DNA of 64,000 nt, from positions 1 through 64,000 of the forward strand of contig NZ_QEIG01000011.1 in the NCBI RefSeq assembly GCF_014324365.1, read 5' to 3'. A program made the translations under genes and the position numbers. The notes under the pieces were generated by a model. The model saw only the letters and a list, made by a program, of their open reading frames with translations. It was not told the origin of the DNA and did no database searches. The stretch is from Algoriphagus sp. AK58. GTDB taxonomy: Bacteria > Bacteroidota > Bacteroidia > Cytophagales > Cyclobacteriaceae. Below are positions 11,701 through 20,921 of this stretch, one piece after another (positions within the stretch are counted from its first letter, which is position 1; the number at the start of each line of letters is the position of its first letter).

Positions 11701-14700
11701 AATAGGGAGATGGTTTCAGGATCAAAAAGTTCAAAAGGATAAATGATGGAAAAGTCGATGGACTCGGCCCCTTCTATTCCACTGAAGGTCAGGTCGAACT
11801 TGGATTGCAGCGCACCTCCTGCATCCAAGGGAGATAATCTCAAACTGTCTATGGACGTCTTCTCGACCCCTTGAGGCATCATTGTGAACATCGCGCGGAC
11901 AGGAGTTTTGAAGTTTTCCTTCTGTCGCAGATCGGTCACCAGGTCTTCATACGGATAGCTGTCGTTCTCAAAACTTTCCAACAAAACCTTTTTGTTAGAA
12001 TCCAGATAGGCGATGAATGATGAGTCTTCCGGTAAATCCGTGCGGATCGCCAACGTATTGACCAGCATGCCCACCATGTCTTCCAGTTCGGGCAAGTTTC
12101 TACCTGAAGAGGTCGTGCCCACAATCAATTCTGATTGGCCTGCATACTTTCCAACCAATAGTGCAAAGACAGAATAAAGCACCATGAAAGGGGTGGTGCC
12201 CGTTTGGGCTGCCAGTTGTTGTACACTTTCCACGGTACTTAATCCAAGTTGGAAATGGAGCGTGCCCCCTGCATGGGTACGGTTGGTGGGAATAGGGAAG
12301 TCATAGGGCAGTTCAAGCGCTGGGATTCCTTTGGCGTAAATCCTCTGCCAGTAAGCTCTCTGCCTGGCAATCACAGCTTGTTGTTCTTCAGATTGTTGCC
12401 AATAGGCGTAGTCGGTATACTGGACCGAAGGAACAGAGAGTCCCAGTCCGGCATAAGCTTTCGACAATGATTCAAAGAAGGGTCCATACGACATTCCGTC
12501 CATGATGATATGGTGGGTGTCGATGGCCAAAAGCTGCCTGGACGGAGTCTGCCAGAGCTCCATCCGGATGAGTGGGGCAAATTCCAAGTCAAAAGGTTCT
12601 TTTCCCCAGTTCCTGAGCTGATCCAACAGCTCTGAGTCCGATAAATTCCTGGCAGGAACAGTGACTTTTACAGCTGAGGCAACCTGCTGCCTGAGCTCAC
12701 TGTCCTCCAATGAAAATGAAGTTCTAAAAGAGGAGAAACAGTCCACGACCTGTTGGAAAGCCTTTTCCAGCATGGCATGATCCAATGTGCCGTCTACCTG
12801 ATAGACTGCGGGCATATTGTAGAGTGTGGATTCAGCCCCTTGCTGCAGTTGATGGAGGTAGACTCGTTTTTGAGCCGGGGCCAAGGGATAGCTGTCCAGT
12901 ATCGGTGCCTTGGTGATTTTCAAAGCTGCCGATTGCTCTTTGGAAGCAATCAAAACAGCTAAGCCCGCTATGGTGGGGTTGGTAAAGATATCCTTTACCG
13001 ATACGGAGGTCTGTGTTTCCTGAGAGAGCCTTCCTGCCAGCTGGGCAGATTTAAGAGAATCCCCTCCGAGGGCAAAGAAGCTGTCCCGGGTACTGATGGA
13101 TTCTGGATTCAGAGCCAAAAGTTGCGCCCAAAGTCGGACAATGGCTATTTCCAGTTCAGTTGCCGGGGCAACAAATTCAGCGCCTGTCAGGATACTTCCC
13201 CCGGGATCGGGCAAGGCTTTGCGGTCAATTTTGCCGGAAGGGCTCAAGGGGAGTTTTTCCATGGCCACAAAGCGGGCAGGAATCATGAATTCTGGTAAGG
13301 ACTGGCCAAGGAAGCTTCTGAGTTCTTCCACAGTCTTCTCCGTTTCGGAGACGTAATAGGCGCAGAGGTACTTTTCACCCAAGTGATCCTGACGGACGGT
13401 GACGGCGGCTTCGGTGATCGTGCTGTCAGAAAGGAGGGCACTTTCGATCTCCCCGAGTTCGATTCGGAATCCGCGGATTTTGACCTGTTGGTCGATTCTG
13501 CCCAGGTACTCGATCTCTCCGGTTGGGAGCCAACGGGCGAGGTCCCCGGATCGGTACATTTTTGCTCCGGGATTGAATGGGTCTGGGACAAACTTTTCGG
13601 CAGTCAGTTCGGGACGGTTTAGATAGCCTCTTCCGACACCTGCACCTCCGATGCAGAGCTCACCGGCAATTCCGATGGGAAGCTGATTGCCCTGAGCATC
13701 GAGGATATAGGTTTTGTAGTTGGGCAATGGACTTCCGATGGTAATCCGGTCAGAATCTTCCTGTACTTTCCCCATTGTCGCACAGACGGTAACCTCTGTC
13801 GGGCCATAGGCATTGATCAGATTTTTGGTTGCGTCCCATTTTTCTGCAATGGTGACAGGGAGAGGTTCGCCTGCACTAAGCACCGTGTGAAGCAAAGGCA
13901 GCTGATGAGGATCCATGTGATTCAGCACGACTGGGGTGAGAACCGCCATCGTAACTCGCTGCTTCATCATGGTTTGGACGATCGAAGGACCTGGTACTAA
14001 GTTTTCTTTGGAAGCGACCACTAGCCCTGCCCCGGAGGCCAAAGCCAGTAGTATTTCAAAAACAGAAGCATCAAAGCTGGAGGAAGCGAACTGCAGAACC
14101 CGGTCGGTGGACTTTACCGAGATGGTATGTTGCTGCGCGATGGCCAGATTCACTGCATTGCGGTGCTCGAGCATCACCCCCTTTGGCTTTCCGGTGGTAC
14201 CTGAAGTGTAGATCATGTAAGCCAAACTATCGGCAGTATTCAGCAAAGCAGGGTTTGTCTCTGGATATGCGGCTAAGACCTTCTCTAATCCTTCCTTGTT
14301 CACCGGCTTTACCTGCGTGTTTTGGCAGATCTCCTCCAATAGTGGAAGGAGGGAGTTTTGGGTTAGGATAAGTTCCAGACCGGAATCCTCGATCATATAG
14401 GCTAGTCTGTCCACCGGATAGGATGGATCCAGGGGAACATAGGCACCGCCAGACTTCCATACGGCAAGGATGCTGATGATCAGCTCCGGAGAGCGCTCCA
14501 GACAGATACCGACCCTTTGCTCGGGACTGATGCCACAGGATCTGAGGTAATGGGCGAGCCGGTTGGCTTTTTGATTCAGCTCCGAATAAGTCAACTCCTC
14601 CTGTTCAAACACCAGGGCAGTGTTCCCGGGGTACTCCAGCACTTTAGCCTCAAAGAGTCCTTGGACCAGAGCGTTCTGGGGTACTTCCACGATATTGCTG

Positions 14701-17700
14701 TTCCAGTTTCTGATCTGCTCCGATTCCTTTTCCAGGATGATCGGCAAGTCCGATAATGATGTATCGGGAGATGCACAGATATGGCCCAGCAGGTTGACAA
14801 AACGCTCTGCCAGGAGAGTGATGCTTTCCATGCTGAACAGTTCGGCTGCATAGGCGATTTCAAAGTCGATGCGGTCTTGATTTTCCGTACCGCTGAAGGT
14901 GAGGTCAAACTTGGCGGGAGATTCTCCTCCGAAAGGCAGGGCGTTGAGTTTGCATCCGTCCAGAGCCAGGCTTTCTTCGCTTTCCTTGAGCATGGTGAAC
15001 ATGACCCGTACAAGATTCTCCTGATGGCCTTGTGCCCTCAGTTTGGCGACCAGTTCGTCATACGGGTAGGCATCATTTTCAAAGGCAGATAGCAACAGCT
15101 GCTTGGTGTTTTCCAAAAATCCATTAAACGATCGGGAAGGATCAATTTGATTGCGAACAGCCAGTGTATTGACAAACATGCCTATCATTTCCTCAGTCTC
15201 GGGAAAGTTTCTTCCCGCCGAGGTGGTTGCGATCACCAGATCCTGGGTCTGGGCGTATTTGCTGATCAGCAGAGTGAAGGCAGAATAAAGGAAGATAAAG
15301 GGAGTGGTTCCGGTCTGTGCACAGAGGCTTTGGATATTTTCCAACAGGCCTCCCTGGATCCGGAAGGAATGGGTTTCACCGAGGTAGTTTCTCAGGACAG
15401 GCTCATTAAAGTCGACCGGAAGTTCCAGAGTGGGAATGCCGTCGGCAAACATCTGGTTCCAGAAGGCAGACTGCCCTTCTCTGAAGGACTGTTGAGCTAG
15501 GTCCTGCTGCCAATAGGCATAATCGATGAAACCAAGTGTGTCGGTTTTTAGCTCTTTTCCCTGATAGGCATCCGCCAAAGCCTTGAAGAATGGTCCATAG
15601 GACATTCCGTCCATGATGATATGGTGGGTGTCGATGGCCAAGATCTGCCTGGACGGAGTCTGCCAGAGCTCCATCCGGATGAGGGGGGCAAATTCCAAGT
15701 CAAAAGGTTTTTTTCCCCAGTTCCTGAGCTGATCCAACAGCTCTGAGTCCGATAAATCCTTGGCAGGAACAGTGACTTTTACAGCTGAGGCAACCTGCTG
15801 CCTGAGCTCACTGTCCTCCAATGAAAATGAAGTTCTAAAAGAGGAGAAACAGTCCACGACCTGTTGGAAAGCCTTTTCCAGCAGGGCATGATCCAATGTG
15901 CCGTCTACCTGATAGACTGCGGGCATATTGTAGAGTGTGGATTCAGCCCCTTGCTGCAGTTGATGGAGGTAGACTCGTTTTTGAGCAGGGGCCAAGGGAT
16001 AGCTGTCCAGTATCGGCGCCTTGGTGATTTTCAAAGCTGCCGATTGCTCTTTGGAAGCAATCAAAACAGCTAAGTCCGCTATGGTGGGGTTGGTAAAGAT
16101 ATCCTTTACCGATACGGAGGTCTGTGTTTCCTGAGAGAGCCTTCCTGCCAGCTGGGCAGATTTAAGAGAATCCCCTCCGAGGGCAAAGAAGCTGTCCCGG
16201 GTACTGATGGATTCTGGATTCAGAGCCAACAGTTGCGCCCAAAGTCGGGCAATGGCTATTTCCAGTTCAGTTGCCGGGGCAACAAATTCAGCGCCTGTCC
16301 ACACTTTTTCCCCGGGATCGGGCAGGGCTTTGCGGTCAATTTTGCCGGAAGGGCTCAAGGGGAGTTTTTCCATGGCCACAAAGCGGGCAGGAATCATGAA
16401 TTCTGGTAAGGTCTGGCCAAGGAAGCTTCTGAGTTCTTCCACAGTCTTCTCCGTTTCGGAGACGTAATAGGCGCAGAGGTACTTTTCGCCCAAGTGATCC
16501 TGACGGACGGTGACGGCGGCTTCGGTGATCGTGCTGTCAGAAAGGAGGGCACTTTCGATCTCCCCTAGTTCGATTCGGAATCCGCGGATTTTGACCTGTT
16601 GGTCGATTCTGCCCAGGTACTCGATCTCTCCGGTTGGGAGCCAACGGGCGAGGTCCCCGGATCGGTACATTTTTGCTCCGGGATTGAATGGGTCAGGGAC
16701 AAACTTTTCGGCTGTCAGTTCGGGACGGTTCAGATAGCCTCTTCCGACACCCGCACCTCCGATGCAGAGCTCACCGGCAATTCCGATGGGAAGCTGATTG
16801 CCCTGAGCATCGAGGATATAGGTTTTGTAGTTGGGTAGTGGTTTTCCAAGCACTATTCGATCAACCCCTTCTGTAATCTCTCCTCTTGTGGTAAGCACGG
16901 TTACTTCTGTAGGGCCGTAGGCGTTGATCAGTGTCGTGCCACCTGCCCATCTGAGAGCAATACTCAAGGGCAGAGCTTCTCCGGCACTCAAAACCGTATG
17001 AAGCAATGGTACCTGCTTGGGCTCCATGTGGTTTAATGCCGTCGGCGTCAACATGGTGACGGTGATTCCCTGACGGTTCAAAGTATCCGTCAGTGCTATA
17101 CCCGGCATAATATCCTCTCGGCGTGAAACAACTAATGCTGCTCCTGTGGTAAGGCCGATAAGTATCTCCCAAACTGAGGCATCAAAACTGGTAGAGGCAA
17201 ACTGCAAAACACGGTCATTGGGAGTGATTTTTACCGACTTATACTGGCCAAAAGCCAGATTGACCGCATTGCGATGTTCAATCATGGCACCCTTTGGTTT
17301 ACCCGTTGTGCCTGAGGTATAGATGATGTAAGCTAGATTCTCCGGGCCGTTAACAGGTATTGGATTCTGATCTGGGTAAGTTGTCAAGATAGTTCCCAAT
17401 TCCTCTTTGCTCACCGGCTTTACCTGCGTGTTTTGGCAGATCTCCTCCAATAGTGGAAGGAGGGAGTTTTGGGTCAGGATAAGTTCCAGACCGGAATCCC
17501 CGATCATATAGGCCAGTCTGTCCTCGGGATAGGATGGATCCAGGGGAACATAGGCACCGCCGGACTTCCATACGGCAAGGATGCTGATGATCAGTTCTGC
17601 GGAACGCTCCAGACAGATACCGACCCTTTGCTCGGGACCGATGCCACAGGATCTGAGGTAATGGGCGAGCCGGTTGGCTTTTTGATTCAGCTCCGAATAA

Positions 17701-20700
17701 GTCAACTCCTCATTCTCAAACACCAGGGCAGTGTTCCCGGGGTACTCCAGCACTTTAGCCTCAAAGAGTCCGTGGACCAGAGCTTTCTGGGGTACTTCCA
17801 CGATATTGCTGTTCCAGTTTCTGATCTGTTCGGATTCCTTTTCCAGGATGATCGGCAAGGCCGATAAAGAGGCCAGTGGAGATGCACAGATATGGCCCAG
17901 CAGGTTTACAAAACGCTCTGCCAGGAGAGTGATGCTTTCCATGCTGAACAGTTCTGCTGCATAGGCGATGTCAAAGTCGATGCGGTCTTGATTTTCCGTA
18001 CCGCTGAAGGTGAGGTCAAACTTGGCGGGAGATTCTCCTCCGAAAGGCAGGGCGTTGAGTTTGCATCCGTCCAGGGCGAGGCTTTCTTCGCTTTCCTTGA
18101 GCATGGTGAACATGACCCGTACAAGATTCTCCTGATGGCCCTGTGCCCTCAGTTTGGCGACCAGTTCGTCATACGGGTAAGCATCATTTTCAAAGGCAGA
18201 TAGCAGGAGTTGCTTGGTGCTTTCCAGAAATCCATTAAACGATAGGGAAGGATCAATTTGATTGCGAACAGCCAGTGTATTGACAAACATGCCGATCATA
18301 TCCTCAGTCTCGGGAAAGCTTCTTCCCGCCGAGGTGGTCGCGATCACCAGATCCTGGCTCTGGGCGTATTTGCTGATCAGCAGAGTGAAGGCAGAATAAA
18401 GGAAGATAAAGGGAGTGGTTCCGGTCTGTGCACAGAGGCTTTGGATATTTTCCAACAGGTCTCCCTGGATCCGGAAGGAATGGGTTTCACCGAGGTAGTT
18501 TCTCAGTACTGGCTCATTAAAGTCGACCGGAAGTTCCAGAGTGGGAATGCCGTCGGCAAACATCTGGTTCCAGAAGGCAGACTGTCCTTCTCTGAAAGAC
18601 TGTTGAGCTAGGTCCTGCTGCCAATAGGCATAATCGATGAAACCAAGTGTGTCGGACTTTAGCTCTTTTCCCTGATAGGCATCCGCCAAAGCCTTGAAGA
18701 AGGGTCCATAGGACATTCCGTCCATGATGATATGGTGGGTGTCGATGGCCAAAAGCTGCCTGGAGGGAGTCTGCCAGAGCTCCATCCGGACGAGGGGAGC
18801 TTTTTCCAGATCAAAGGGGGTTGTTCCCCAGTTTTTCAGAGCATAATGGACATTATCCTCGCTGAAACTGTGAAAAGGAATATCCACTACCAACTTATCT
18901 TTCACTTCTTGGCGTAGTTCGCCATTGACTAGGCCGAAAGAAACCCTGAAGGAATCATAGGCGTCCACTACTTGCTGGAAAGCCTTTTTCAGAAGATCAA
19001 GATCCAAAGAGCCTTCCACCTCATAGACTGCGGGCATATTGTAGAGTATTGATTCCTCTCCTTGTCGAAGATGGTGTAGGTAGACACGCTTCTGTGCCGA
19101 TGCGAGTGGATAGCTGTCTTGTACAGGTGCTTTGGCAATCACCGATGAGGCACTTTTATCCTTTTTGGCGATGAGTTGGGATAAACTTTCGATCGTAGGA
19201 TTGGTGAAGATATCTTTCACCGACACGGCAGTCTGGGTTTCCTGAGCAAGTCTTCCGGCGAGCTGAGCGGCCCTGAGAGAATCTCCTCCGAGGGCGAAGA
19301 AGCTGTCCTGCGTGCTGATGGATTCTGGATTCAGACCCAACAGTTGCGCCCAAAGTCGGGCAATGGCTATTTCCAATTCAGTTGCCGGGGCAACAAATTC
19401 CACGCCTGTCAGCACAGTATACCCCGGATCAGGTAAGGCCTTTCGATCTACTTTTCCGTTTGGAGTGAGGGGGAATTGGTACAAGTGCATAAAGCGAGCA
19501 GGGATCATGTAGGCAGGCAGGGATCGGGCAAGAAAATTCCTGAGTTCGACCATGGGCAGTTCTTCTTGAGCGACGTAGTAGGCACAGAGAAAGTCTGCTC
19601 CAGATTCTCCTTGAAGGACAGTAACGACGACGTCTTTTATCCCTTGGAAAGTGAGTAGTGTGCTTTCGATCTCTCCAAGTTCGATCCGGAATCCCCTGAG
19701 TTTGACCTGCTGATCGATTCTTCCGAGGTGTTCGACTTCCCCGTTTGGCAGCCATCGTGCGAGGTCTCCGGTACGGTACATTCGTTCTCCCGTATTGAAA
19801 GGGTTTGGGACAAACTTTTCGGCGTTGAGTTCGGGACGGTTGAGGTATCCTCTTGCCAGCCCGTCGCCGGAAATATGGAGTTCACCGGAGATTCCAACGG
19901 GCAGCTGAGCACCTTCTTGATCGAGGATGTAGAACTGGGTGTTTGGCAGAGGTTTTCCGATCGTGATACGGTCTGAGTTGGGCTGAATAAGGGAGGCAGA
20001 GACCTCGATGGTTGCTTCGGTGGGTCCGTAGGCATTGAACAGTTTGGTGTGTTTGACCCATCTTTGGGCGATTTCTTTTCGGAGAGCTTCACCACCGGAG
20101 ACGACGACCTGAAGCTCGGGTAAGCCTGAAGGGTCGAGTAGAGCGAGTACGGAAGGAGGTGCAGTGAAGTGGGTGATTTGATAGGTGTTGAGGGTATGAG
20201 AAAGAGGCAGATCGGGGAGGAGCTGATCTGCTTTGGCAATGACGAGAGTGGCGCCGGATGCGAGCGGCAGGAGGATTTCCCATAGGGAGGTGTCAAAGCT
20301 TAGGGAGGCAAACTGGAGGAATCTGGATTCGGGCGTGACCCTGAATCGCTTGGTCTGAGCTGGGATGAGATTGGCCAGTCCCCGGTGCTCGAGTAGGACA
20401 CCTTTTGGTTTTCCGGTGGAACCGGACGTATAGATGACGTAGGCGAGGTCGGAGAGGGAGGTTTGGCGATTGGGGTTTTGGTCGGAGAAGAGGAAGCTGT
20501 TTCCGAGGAATTCTTCCCAAACAAGGATCTTTCCCGAGAAGAGCTCCAAAGGGGACTTGGAATTCTGAACTTGAAAATGGGTTAGGATCAGCTTAGGATT
20601 AGCATCCTGAATCATGAAGTGTAGTCTGTCAGTAGGGTAATCGGGATCGAGGGGGAGATAGGCAGCTCCGGCCTTCCAGACGGCAAGGATGGAGATGATA

Positions 20701-20921
20701 AGTTCCGGAGACCGGTCCATGCAGATACCGACGAGGCTTTCTGTTCCGATTCCGTTGGCCATGAGGCAATGTGCAAGCTGATTGGCCTGCTGGTTGACTT
20801 GTGCATAGGTCCAAGCCTTGTGTTCAAAGACCAGTGCGGTGTGATTGGAGTATTGATCAGCGACCTGTTCAAAGAGCTGATGGGTAGCGGTTTTTTCGGT
20901 ATTTATGGAGTCGAAAAGCAT
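5790..20921 (-). CDS. five-module non-ribosomal peptide synthetase with terminal thioesterase
   Basis: Cytoplasmic assembly line of 5043 residues. Order (approximate residues from the chosen start): A1 12-497, T1 540, C2 599-1035, A2 1040-1530, T2 1579, C3 1637-2077, A3 2080-2570, T3 2617, C4 2674-3110, A4 3120-3610, T4 3655, C5 3712-4150, A5 4155-4650, T5 4693, TE 4744-5043. Every A domain has YTSG(S/T)TG(K/R)PKG, every C domain HHIIMDG, every T domain LGG(D/N)SL; the TE has GHSMGG near 4825. No epimerisation domain is visible, so a linear or cyclised pentapeptide of L residues is the simplest product. Pocket residues by eye: A1 DTWTVGAIEK (Arg-like), A2 DAWMLAAVLK and A3 DAFVLAAVCK (hydrophobic), A4 DVAKYGAVNK, A5 DPSAVGAVCK (unassigned). 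The ATG at 20921 was chosen over an upstream TTG (20984), because the A domain begins just after it. Large internal blocks are nearly identical. Confidence 0.95.
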   Translation of the reverse strand: MLFDSINTEKTATHQLFEQVADQYSNHTALVFEHKAWTYAQVNQQANQLAHCLMANGIGTESLVGICMDRSPELIISILAVWKAGAAYLPLDPDYPTDRLHFMIQDANPKLILTHFQVQNSKSPLELFSGKILVWEEFLGNSFLFSDQNPNRQTSLSDLAYVIYTSGSTGKPKGVLLEHRGLANLIPAQTKRFRVTPESRFLQFASLSFDTSLWEILLPLASGATLVIAKADQLLPDLPLSHTLNTYQITHFTAPPSVLALLDPSGLPELQVVVSGGEALRKEIAQRWVKHTKLFNAYGPTEATIEVSASLIQPNSDRITIGKPLPNTQFYILDQEGAQLPVGISGELHISGDGLARGYLNRPELNAEKFVPNPFNTGERMYRTGDLARWLPNGEVEHLGRIDQQVKLRGFRIELGEIESTLLTFQGIKDVVVTVLQGESGADFLCAYYVAQEELPMVELRNFLARSLPAYMIPARFMHLYQFPLTPNGKVDRKALPDPGYTVLTGVEFVAPATELEIAIARLWAQLLGLNPESISTQDSFFALGGDSLRAAQLAGRLAQETQTAVSVKDIFTNPTIESLSQLIAKKDKSASSVIAKAPVQDSYPLASAQKRVYLHHLRQGEESILYNMPAVYEVEGSLDLDLLKKAFQQVVDAYDSFRVSFGLVNGELRQEVKDKLVVDIPFHSFSEDNVHYALKNWGTTPFDLEKAPLVRMELWQTPSRQLLAIDTHHIIMDGMSYGPFFKALADAYQGKELKSDTLGFIDYAYWQQDLAQQSFREGQSAFWNQMFADGIPTLELPVDFNEPVLRNYLGETHSFRIQGDLLENIQSLCAQTGTTPFIFLYSAFTLLISKYAQSQDLVIATTSAGRSFPETEDMIGMFVNTLAVRNQIDPSLSFNGFLESTKQLLLSAFENDAYPYDELVAKLRAQGHQENLVRVMFTMLKESEESLALDGCKLNALPFGGESPAKFDLTFSGTENQDRIDFDIAYAAELFSMESITLLAERFVNLLGHICASPLASLSALPIILEKESEQIRNWNSNIVEVPQKALVHGLFEAKVLEYPGNTALVFENEELTYSELNQKANRLAHYLRSCGIGPEQRVGICLERSAELIISILAVWKSGGAYVPLDPSYPEDRLAYMIGDSGLELILTQNSLLPLLEEICQNTQVKPVSKEELGTILTTYPDQNPIPVNGPENLAYIIYTSGTTGKPKGAMIEHRNAVNLAFGQYKSVKITPNDRVLQFASTSFDASVWEILIGLTTGAALVVSRREDIMPGIALTDTLNRQGITVTMLTPTALNHMEPKQVPLLHTVLSAGEALPLSIALRWAGGTTLINAYGPTEVTVLTTRGEITEGVDRIVLGKPLPNYKTYILDAQGNQLPIGIAGELCIGGAGVGRGYLNRPELTAEKFVPDPFNPGAKMYRSGDLARWLPTGEIEYLGRIDQQVKIRGFRIELGEIESALLSDSTITEAAVTVRQDHLGEKYLCAYYVSETEKTVEELRSFLGQTLPEFMIPARFVAMEKLPLSPSGKIDRKALPDPGEKVWTGAEFVAPATELEIAIARLWAQLLALNPESISTRDSFFALGGDSLKSAQLAGRLSQETQTSVSVKDIFTNPTIADLAVLIASKEQSAALKITKAPILDSYPLAPAQKRVYLHQLQQGAESTLYNMPAVYQVDGTLDHALLEKAFQQVVDCFSSFRTSFSLEDSELRQQVASAVKVTVPAKDLSDSELLDQLRNWGKKPFDLEFAPLIRMELWQTPSRQILAIDTHHIIMDGMSYGPFFKALADAYQGKELKTDTLGFIDYAYWQQDLAQQSFREGQSAFWNQMFADGIPTLELPVDFNEPVLRNYLGETHSFRIQGGLLENIQSLCAQTGTTPFIFLYSAFTLLISKYAQTQDLVIATTSAGRNFPETEEMIGMFVNTLAVRNQIDPSRSFNGFLENTKQLLLSAFENDAYPYDELVAKLRAQGHQENLVRVMFTMLKESEESLALDGCKLNALPFGGESPAKFDLTFSGTENQDRIDFEIAYAAELFSMESITLLAERFVNLLGHICASPDTSLSDLPIILEKESEQIRNWNSNIVEVPQNALVQGLFEAKVLEYPGNTALVFEQEELTYSELNQKANRLAHYLRSCGISPEQRVGICLERSPELIISILAVWKSGGAYVPLDPSYPVDRLAYMIEDSGLELILTQNSLLPLLEEICQNTQVKPVNKEGLEKVLAAYPETNPALLNTADSLAYMIYTSGTTGKPKGVMLEHRNAVNLAIAQQHTISVKSTDRVLQFASSSFDASVFEILLALASGAGLVVASKENLVPGPSIVQTMMKQRVTMAVLTPVVLNHMDPHQLPLLHTVLSAGEPLPVTIAEKWDATKNLINAYGPTEVTVCATMGKVQEDSDRITIGSPLPNYKTYILDAQGNQLPIGIAGELCIGGAGVGRGYLNRPELTAEKFVPDPFNPGAKMYRSGDLARWLPTGEIEYLGRIDQQVKIRGFRIELGEIESALLSDSTITEAAVTVRQDHLGEKYLCAYYVSETEKTVEELRSFLGQSLPEFMIPARFVAMEKLPLSPSGKIDRKALPDPGGSILTGAEFVAPATELEIAIVRLWAQLLALNPESISTRDSFFALGGDSLKSAQLAGRLSQETQTSVSVKDIFTNPTIAGLAVLIASKEQSAALKITKAPILDSYPLAPAQKRVYLHQLQQGAESTLYNMPAVYQVDGTLDHAMLEKAFQQVVDCFSSFRTSFSLEDSELRQQVASAVKVTVPARNLSDSELLDQLRNWGKEPFDLEFAPLIRMELWQTPSRQLLAIDTHHIIMDGMSYGPFFESLSKAYAGLGLSVPSVQYTDYAYWQQSEEQQAVIARQRAYWQRIYAKGIPALELPYDFPIPTNRTHAGGTLHFQLGLSTVESVQQLAAQTGTTPFMVLYSVFALLVGKYAGQSELIVGTTSSGRNLPELEDMVGMLVNTLAIRTDLPEDSSFIAYLDSNKKVLLESFENDSYPYEDLVTDLRQKENFKTPVRAMFTMMPQGVEKTSIDSLRLSPLDAGGALQSKFDLTFSGIEGAESIDFSIIYPFELFDPETISLLASRYEFLLQQAIQRPDKSLREFSILVDQEKRMISEWNHTFQKYPTSQTLSELFESTVRLFPENMALVYKDRELKYKELESKANQLARLLIVRGIKPGELVGLLMKRSPELIVSILAVWKAGGAYVPLDPSYPVDRLHYMLQDAEVGLLLTHEAAITVAEKASEGLPTRMLILEHLGSELKSFSTTKIQCPSRPFDLAYIIYTSGSTGKPKGVMVEHRTAVNLAFAYKDSMALVAMPRILQFASICFDVSVADLLMAFANGGTLVIADHENLMPGPALTETLNHYQISHIKLTPTALGYLSPDDLPHLYTVYAGGEALSMELARRWASKKRLINAYGPTEATVNTTLRPIQSDVKRVVLGRPLPNYQIHILDQSGNPLPIGMAGELCIGGDGLARGYLNRPELTAEKFIPDSSREGGRLYRSGDLARWLSNGEVEFLGRIDHQVKIRGYRIECGEIESALLAIKGVATAAVIARTDAQGEKYLCAYFVADEEKTIHELREALSLTLPEFMVPSRFVQLDKLPLTGSGKTDRKALPEPDASIKTGTEFVMPKTETEKWLVKLWASVLGLNSEEIGINDDFFSLGGNSLRCVQLVGRIGQTFQLKVSVKDIFMNPTLESLSRLIDSREKVAVPGIGKAPILESYPLASAQKRVYLHQLQLGENSVLYNMPAAYEVDGSLNHALLEKAFQQVVDHYDAFRVSFSLVEGKLRQRVADRVTVDVPVHSLSESDAQDALKNWGTKSFDLEQAPLIRMELWQTPSRQILAIDTHHIIMDGMSHGPFFKALADAYQGKTLKTNTLGFIDYAYWQQSETQLTARSGQAEFWKQMFSNGIPALELPVDFSEPSLRNYRGGIHSFRMEGDLLESVDRLCAQTGTTPYIFLYSAFTLLISKYAQSQDLVIATTSAGRNLPETEEMIGMFVNTLAVRNHIDISLSFFEFLESTKELLLTVFENDSYPYDELIADLRSSQLGDHAVRVMFTMLKEGELSLSLGESILRQLQISDDAQAKFDLTLSVSEGEQFMGFDMVYAEELFSKESIERLSHRFVNLLGHICASPDTSLSDLPIILEKESEQIRNWNSNILEVPQNALVHGLFEAKVLEYPYNTALVFENEELTYSELNQKANRLAHYLRSCGIGAERRVGICLERSPELIISILAVWKSGGAYVPLDPSYPVDRLAYMIGDSGLELILTQNSLLPKLEEICQNTQVQLVSKEELADRMIIFTASNPVWIGKAPDLAYIIYTSGTTGRPKGAMIEHRNVVNLAFAQQQKIKVKTEDRVLQLASFSFDPSVSEILLAFLAGGTLVMGSRENLLPGLPLTTTINKNRITIAAMTPVVLNQLDPYQIPSLHTVVCGGEALPVHLAKKWHNIKNLINAYGPTEATVCATMGKVQEDSDRITIGSPLPNYKTYILDAQGNQLPIGIAGELCIGGAGVGRGYLNRPELTAEKFVPDPFNPGAKMYRSGDLARWLPTGEIEYLGRIDQQVKIRGFRIELGEIESALLSDSAITEAAVTVRQDHLGEKYLCAYYVSETEKTVEELRSFLGQTLPEFMIPARFVAMEKLLLSPSGKIDRKALPAPDENFKTGKVFIAPETDLEKAMIEAWATTLSISPDVIGMEDDFFALGGNSLKAVMLISKIHQGLKVQIPIPIIFQNPTPKSLMDHIHLGKAENFLFNEHLIPLQPNGDKRPLFIVPGMEGKSYYLADLAKALGKDQPVYGFQYFGLLNSEDPFESIEEIAAFNIRLMRKVQAQGPYQLAGHSMGGWVAVEMANQLLQQGEKIDFIGLMDSFSPQVLADLGGFTLHSKQQEVNDLIMLVERLVEYMSPDLNFYELKEKLEQIDSKERLSLVHQWTVSKGLIPDSFSRQELGQWAKLIGTNSRIHFEPTKIDQITHLFKAERSSRKDENIPECHGWTATVSSDLIIHGTPGNHYTMMLSPHVQSLAKAIQDCLQKSGMKTTDTRNTQHARELETLINRI

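Noticed and set aside
6995-16840. Repeated DNA blocks read as mobile elements or a CRISPR-like array
   Set aside because: They are in frame within NRPS modules at matching domain positions, so they are duplicated coding units.
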